Below, one piece after another: positions 61,555 through 64,000 of a stretch of DNA of 64,000 nt. The notes beneath the pieces were generated by a model. It worked only from the letters and a program-made list of their open reading frames with translations, searched no databases and had not been told where the DNA came from. A program made the position numbers and the translations under genes. Source of the stretch: Vibrio fluminensis (lineage in GTDB: Bacteria; Pseudomonadota; Gammaproteobacteria; Enterobacterales; Vibrionaceae); assembly GCF_015278125.1 (NCBI RefSeq), contig NZ_JADILO010000019.1, forward strand, positions 1 through 64,000. Direction: 5' to 3'. Position 1 is the first letter of the stretch; every line of letters starts with the position of its first letter.

Positions 61555-64000
61555 ATGACCAGATATGGCTTACGCGCCCGCGTAATTACTCTTACTCTAG
61601 CGCCAACCCTCATCATTGGCTTACTTCTGAGCGCAATTTTCTCTTTTAACCGCTACCATGACTTGGAAAGACAGGTTATTAACTCAGGTCTAAGCATTAT
61701 TGAACCGTTGGCAATCGCCAGCGAAGAAGGCTTAAAAAATAATAGCCGTGAATCAGTGCGCCGTATTATCAGCTATGCCCACCGTAAGAACTCTAAGTTT
61801 GTGCGCAGTATTGCGGTATTTAATTACAATCATGAGCTGTTTGTGACTTCAAACTTTCACCCAAGCTTTGAGTCTCTAACCTTTCCGCGCAATGAACCGA
61901 TCCCGTTGTTGGTCACGTCAAACCTAACAGACAATACCCTGGTATTACGTGCCCCCATCATCAGTGAGTCAGGCATTTTGTCTAGCCCACGCGGCAAGGA
62001 AAACAACCCTGCTCTTGGTTATATTTCGATCGAGTTAGACCTTTCGTCACTTCGTTTACAGCAATACCAAGAGATCTTCGCGTCATTCTTAGTACTGTTA
62101 ACCGGTCTTGGGCTATCGGCTTTCTTCGCCTTCCGCTTAATGCATGACGTGACTCGCCCAATTCGTCACATGAAAAATATGGTTGACCGAATTCGCCGTG
62201 GTCACCTAGATGTGCGTATCGAAGGTAAAATGCATGGTGAGCTTGATCAGCTGAAAAATGGTATCAACGCCATGGCGGTCTCGCTATCAGAATACCATGT
62301 CGAGATGCAGCATAGTATCGACCAAGCGACGTCCGATTTGCGCGAAACTCTCGAGCAGCTTGAGATCCAAAACGTTGAGCTGGATATCGCGAAAAAGCGT
62401 GCTCAAGAAGCAGCCCGCGTAAAATCCGAGTTCTTAGCCAATATGTCACACGAATTACGTACCCCGCTCAACGGGGTAATTGGTTTTACTCGTCAGATGC
62501 TCAAAACCAAGCTAACCAATAGCCAAACGGATTACCTGCAAACTATCGAAAAGTCAGCGAATAACTTACTGACTATCATCAATGACATCCTCGATTTCTC
62601 GAAGCTTGAAGCGGGCAAACTGGCACTAGAAAACATTCCATTTGAGTTCCAAGACACGCTGGAAGAAGTGGTCAGCCTACAAGCCACCAGCGCCCATGAA
62701 AAAGGGTTGGAAATTACACTTAAGATTGATCCGAAAGTGCCAAAAGGAATCGTTGGCGATCCACTACGTATCCAACAAGTATTGACTAACCTAGTTGGTA
62801 ACTCGATTAAATTTACCGAGCGCGGCAATATCGATATCAGTGTCGAGCTACGCTCGCAAAAAGACGATCTCATCGAGCTACAATTTATGGTGCGTGATAC
62901 AGGTATCGGCATTTCAGAGCGTCAACAAGCGCAGCTATTCCAGGCATTTAGTCAAGCTGATGCAAGTATTTCACGCCGCTATGGCGGGACCGGACTTGGT
63001 TTAGTTATCACGCAAAAACTGGTCAGCCAAATGGGCGGCGAAATCAGCCTAACCAGTCGCTTACACCAAGGTTCGACTTTCTGGTTTACCCTACGCCTGC
63101 ATATTGCCGATATGCCAATGAGCGAACTTATCGAAGCAAATGTTCTTAACCAACGATCGCTATTGTTGGTTGAACCGAATATGCAAGCCGCATCGATTAC
63201 TCGTCAAATGTTGGTGCAGTATGGTCTGGTTGTGACCTATCGATCTTCGATGCCTGAAGAAGTGGAAAAATTTGACTATGTGCTACTCAACCTGCCACCA
63301 AATCGCTCGAACGAAGTGACAAAAGTGGAGGCTTTAGTTGAAAAAGCACTGAAATGTGCGCCGCATGTGGTGGTGGGGACACCGAGTACGATGCTGGCAC
63401 TGTCCGATCATCTGATCCAGAAGTACCAAATCCACTGCATCACTAAGCCATTGTCACATAAGAAATTGCTGCAAACGCTAGCGGCAAACCAAGAGAGCTT
63501 ACCTGAGATCAAACAAGAAGTGGTGTTTAGCGAGCGATTACCACTGACTGTAATGGCTGTAGATGACAACCCTGCCAACTTGAAACTGATCAGCGCCCTG
63601 CTAGAAGAACGGGTTGAGACGGTAATTTCTTGTACTAATGGTCAGGATGCATTGCGACAAGCCCAGCAACGCAACTTTGATATTATTTTGATGGATATTC
63701 AGATGCCACATATGGATGGCGTCACGGCGTGCAGCAAGATCAAAAACACCTCGTTCAATGCCAAAACCCCGGTGATTGCAGTTACCGCGCATGCCATGAG
63801 TGGCGAGCGAGATCGTCTACTCAAAGCAGGCATGGATGACTACCTCACCAAACCGATTGAAGAGCATGTCCTGCAGCAAGTGTTAATGCACTGGAATCCG
63901 CACACGAATTCAAGCGAATTAGAAAAGCTCAACCTTCCAGCGCAAGGTGAACCAATTGTACAGACGCACAGCAACAATGCAGAACACAGCGACATGATCA
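61555..64000 (+). CDS. barA: Hybrid sensor histidine kinase BarA/VarS, 3' end beyond window
   Basis: An open frame from ATG 61555 (MTRYGLRARVITLTL) runs through the window edge, at least 815 codons. It has TM1 (about 10-31), a periplasmic sensor part, TM2 (about 175-197), HAMP, a HisKA domain with SHELRTPLNGVIGF, an HATPase domain (DTGIGI, GGTGLGLVI) and a receiver domain with DIILMDIQMPHMDG. The Hpt domain should lie outside. In vibrios this kinase is VarS. It drives VarA/UvrY and the Csr small RNAs controlling virulence, motility and carbon use. The position divergent from rlmD-relA matches E. coli. Confidence 0.95.
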   Translation, partial: MTRYGLRARVITLTLAPTLIIGLLLSAIFSFNRYHDLERQVINSGLSIIEPLAIASEEGLKNNSRESVRRIISYAHRKNSKFVRSIAVFNYNHELFVTSNFHPSFESLTFPRNEPIPLLVTSNLTDNTLVLRAPIISESGILSSPRGKENNPALGYISIELDLSSLRLQQYQEIFASFLVLLTGLGLSAFFAFRLMHDVTRPIRHMKNMVDRIRRGHLDVRIEGKMHGELDQLKNGINAMAVSLSEYHVEMQHSIDQATSDLRETLEQLEIQNVELDIAKKRAQEAARVKSEFLANMSHELRTPLNGVIGFTRQMLKTKLTNSQTDYLQTIEKSANNLLTIINDILDFSKLEAGKLALENIPFEFQDTLEEVVSLQATSAHEKGLEITLKIDPKVPKGIVGDPLRIQQVLTNLVGNSIKFTERGNIDISVELRSQKDDLIELQFMVRDTGIGISERQQAQLFQAFSQADASISRRYGGTGLGLVITQKLVSQMGGEISLTSRLHQGSTFWFTLRLHIADMPMSELIEANVLNQRSLLLVEPNMQAASITRQMLVQYGLVVTYRSSMPEEVEKFDYVLLNLPPNRSNEVTKVEALVEKALKCAPHVVVGTPSTMLALSDHLIQKYQIHCITKPLSHKKLLQTLAANQESLPEIKQEVVFSERLPLTVMAVDDNPANLKLISALLEERVETVISCTNGQDALRQAQQRNFDIILMDIQMPHMDGVTACSKIKNTSFNAKTPVIAVTAHAMSGERDRLLKAGMDDYLTKPIEEHVLQQVLMHWNPHTNSSELEKLNLPAQGEPIVQTHSNNAEHSDMI

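Overview
The window is chromosomal DNA of a gamma-proteobacterium, almost certainly a marine Vibrio (Vibrionaceae). Reasons are VpsR next to lysS/prfB, a RocS/ScrG-type GGDEF-EAL protein inside an anaerobic ubiquinone cluster, ExeA/ExeB beside cca, rlmD-relA-mazG-pyrG-eno divergent from a BarA/VarS kinase, and Vibrio-style extragenic palindromic repeats. Almost everything is conserved core genome. I see no rRNA, tRNA, CRISPR or prophage. The only sign of an insertion sequence is the start of a probable transposase gene at the left edge.

Layout. 1-4507: IS fragment, vpsR (biofilm activator), lysS and prfB with its programmed +1 frameshift. 4681-8391: brnQ divergent from trmN6 and srmB. 8392-8951: repeat-rich gap with a GGAAGAC heptamer tract and ERIC-sized palindromes. 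8952-12622: prfC, rimI, holD, a GNAT gene and ubiT on the minus strand. 12817-16895: rocS-like c-di-GMP gene, ubiU and ubiV on the plus strand. 17129-20183: periplasmic nucleotidase-like protein and a zinc-ribbon protein that looks derived from a transposase. 20207-25939: MATE pump with its MarR regulator (twin operators), nlpI, pnp, rpsO. 26402-29596: mtnN, cbiB-like and btuF (cobalamin), then a TRIC-like channel. 29621-29960: 126-bp tandem repeats. 30078-34951: thrABC with the thrL leader and attenuator. 35208-37613: small beta-barrel-like protein, rraA, DUF3293 protein, arcA. 37742-49036: hldE, glnE, a chemoreceptor, a Kv-like channel, ygiF, DUF47 gene plus pit, and a TIGR04211 SH3 protein. 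49083-52776: exeB/exeA divergent from cca. 52776-53276: GGGATGC heptamer tract and 42-bp repeats. 53310-61359: eno, pyrG, mazG, relA, rlmD. 61555-end: barA/varS, cut by the window edge.

How the genes connect. Several regulators of lifestyle lie here: VpsR and the RocS-like enzyme (c-di-GMP/biofilm), ArcA and UbiTUV (low-oxygen respiration), RelA (stringent response) and BarA/VarS (Csr pathway). Translation and RNA turnover are also prominent: lysS, prfB, prfC, rimI, rpsO, pnp, nlpI, srmB, trmN6, rlmD, cca, rraA.

The least explained material is non-coding. Two ~126-bp imperfect palindromes begin exactly at the TAA of prfC and relA, and their terminal stems differ in sequence but still pair. 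Two different heptamer minisatellites appear to have grown from a linker shared with the local extragenic repeats. The most unusual protein is the zinc-ribbon, transposase-like gene at 18714.
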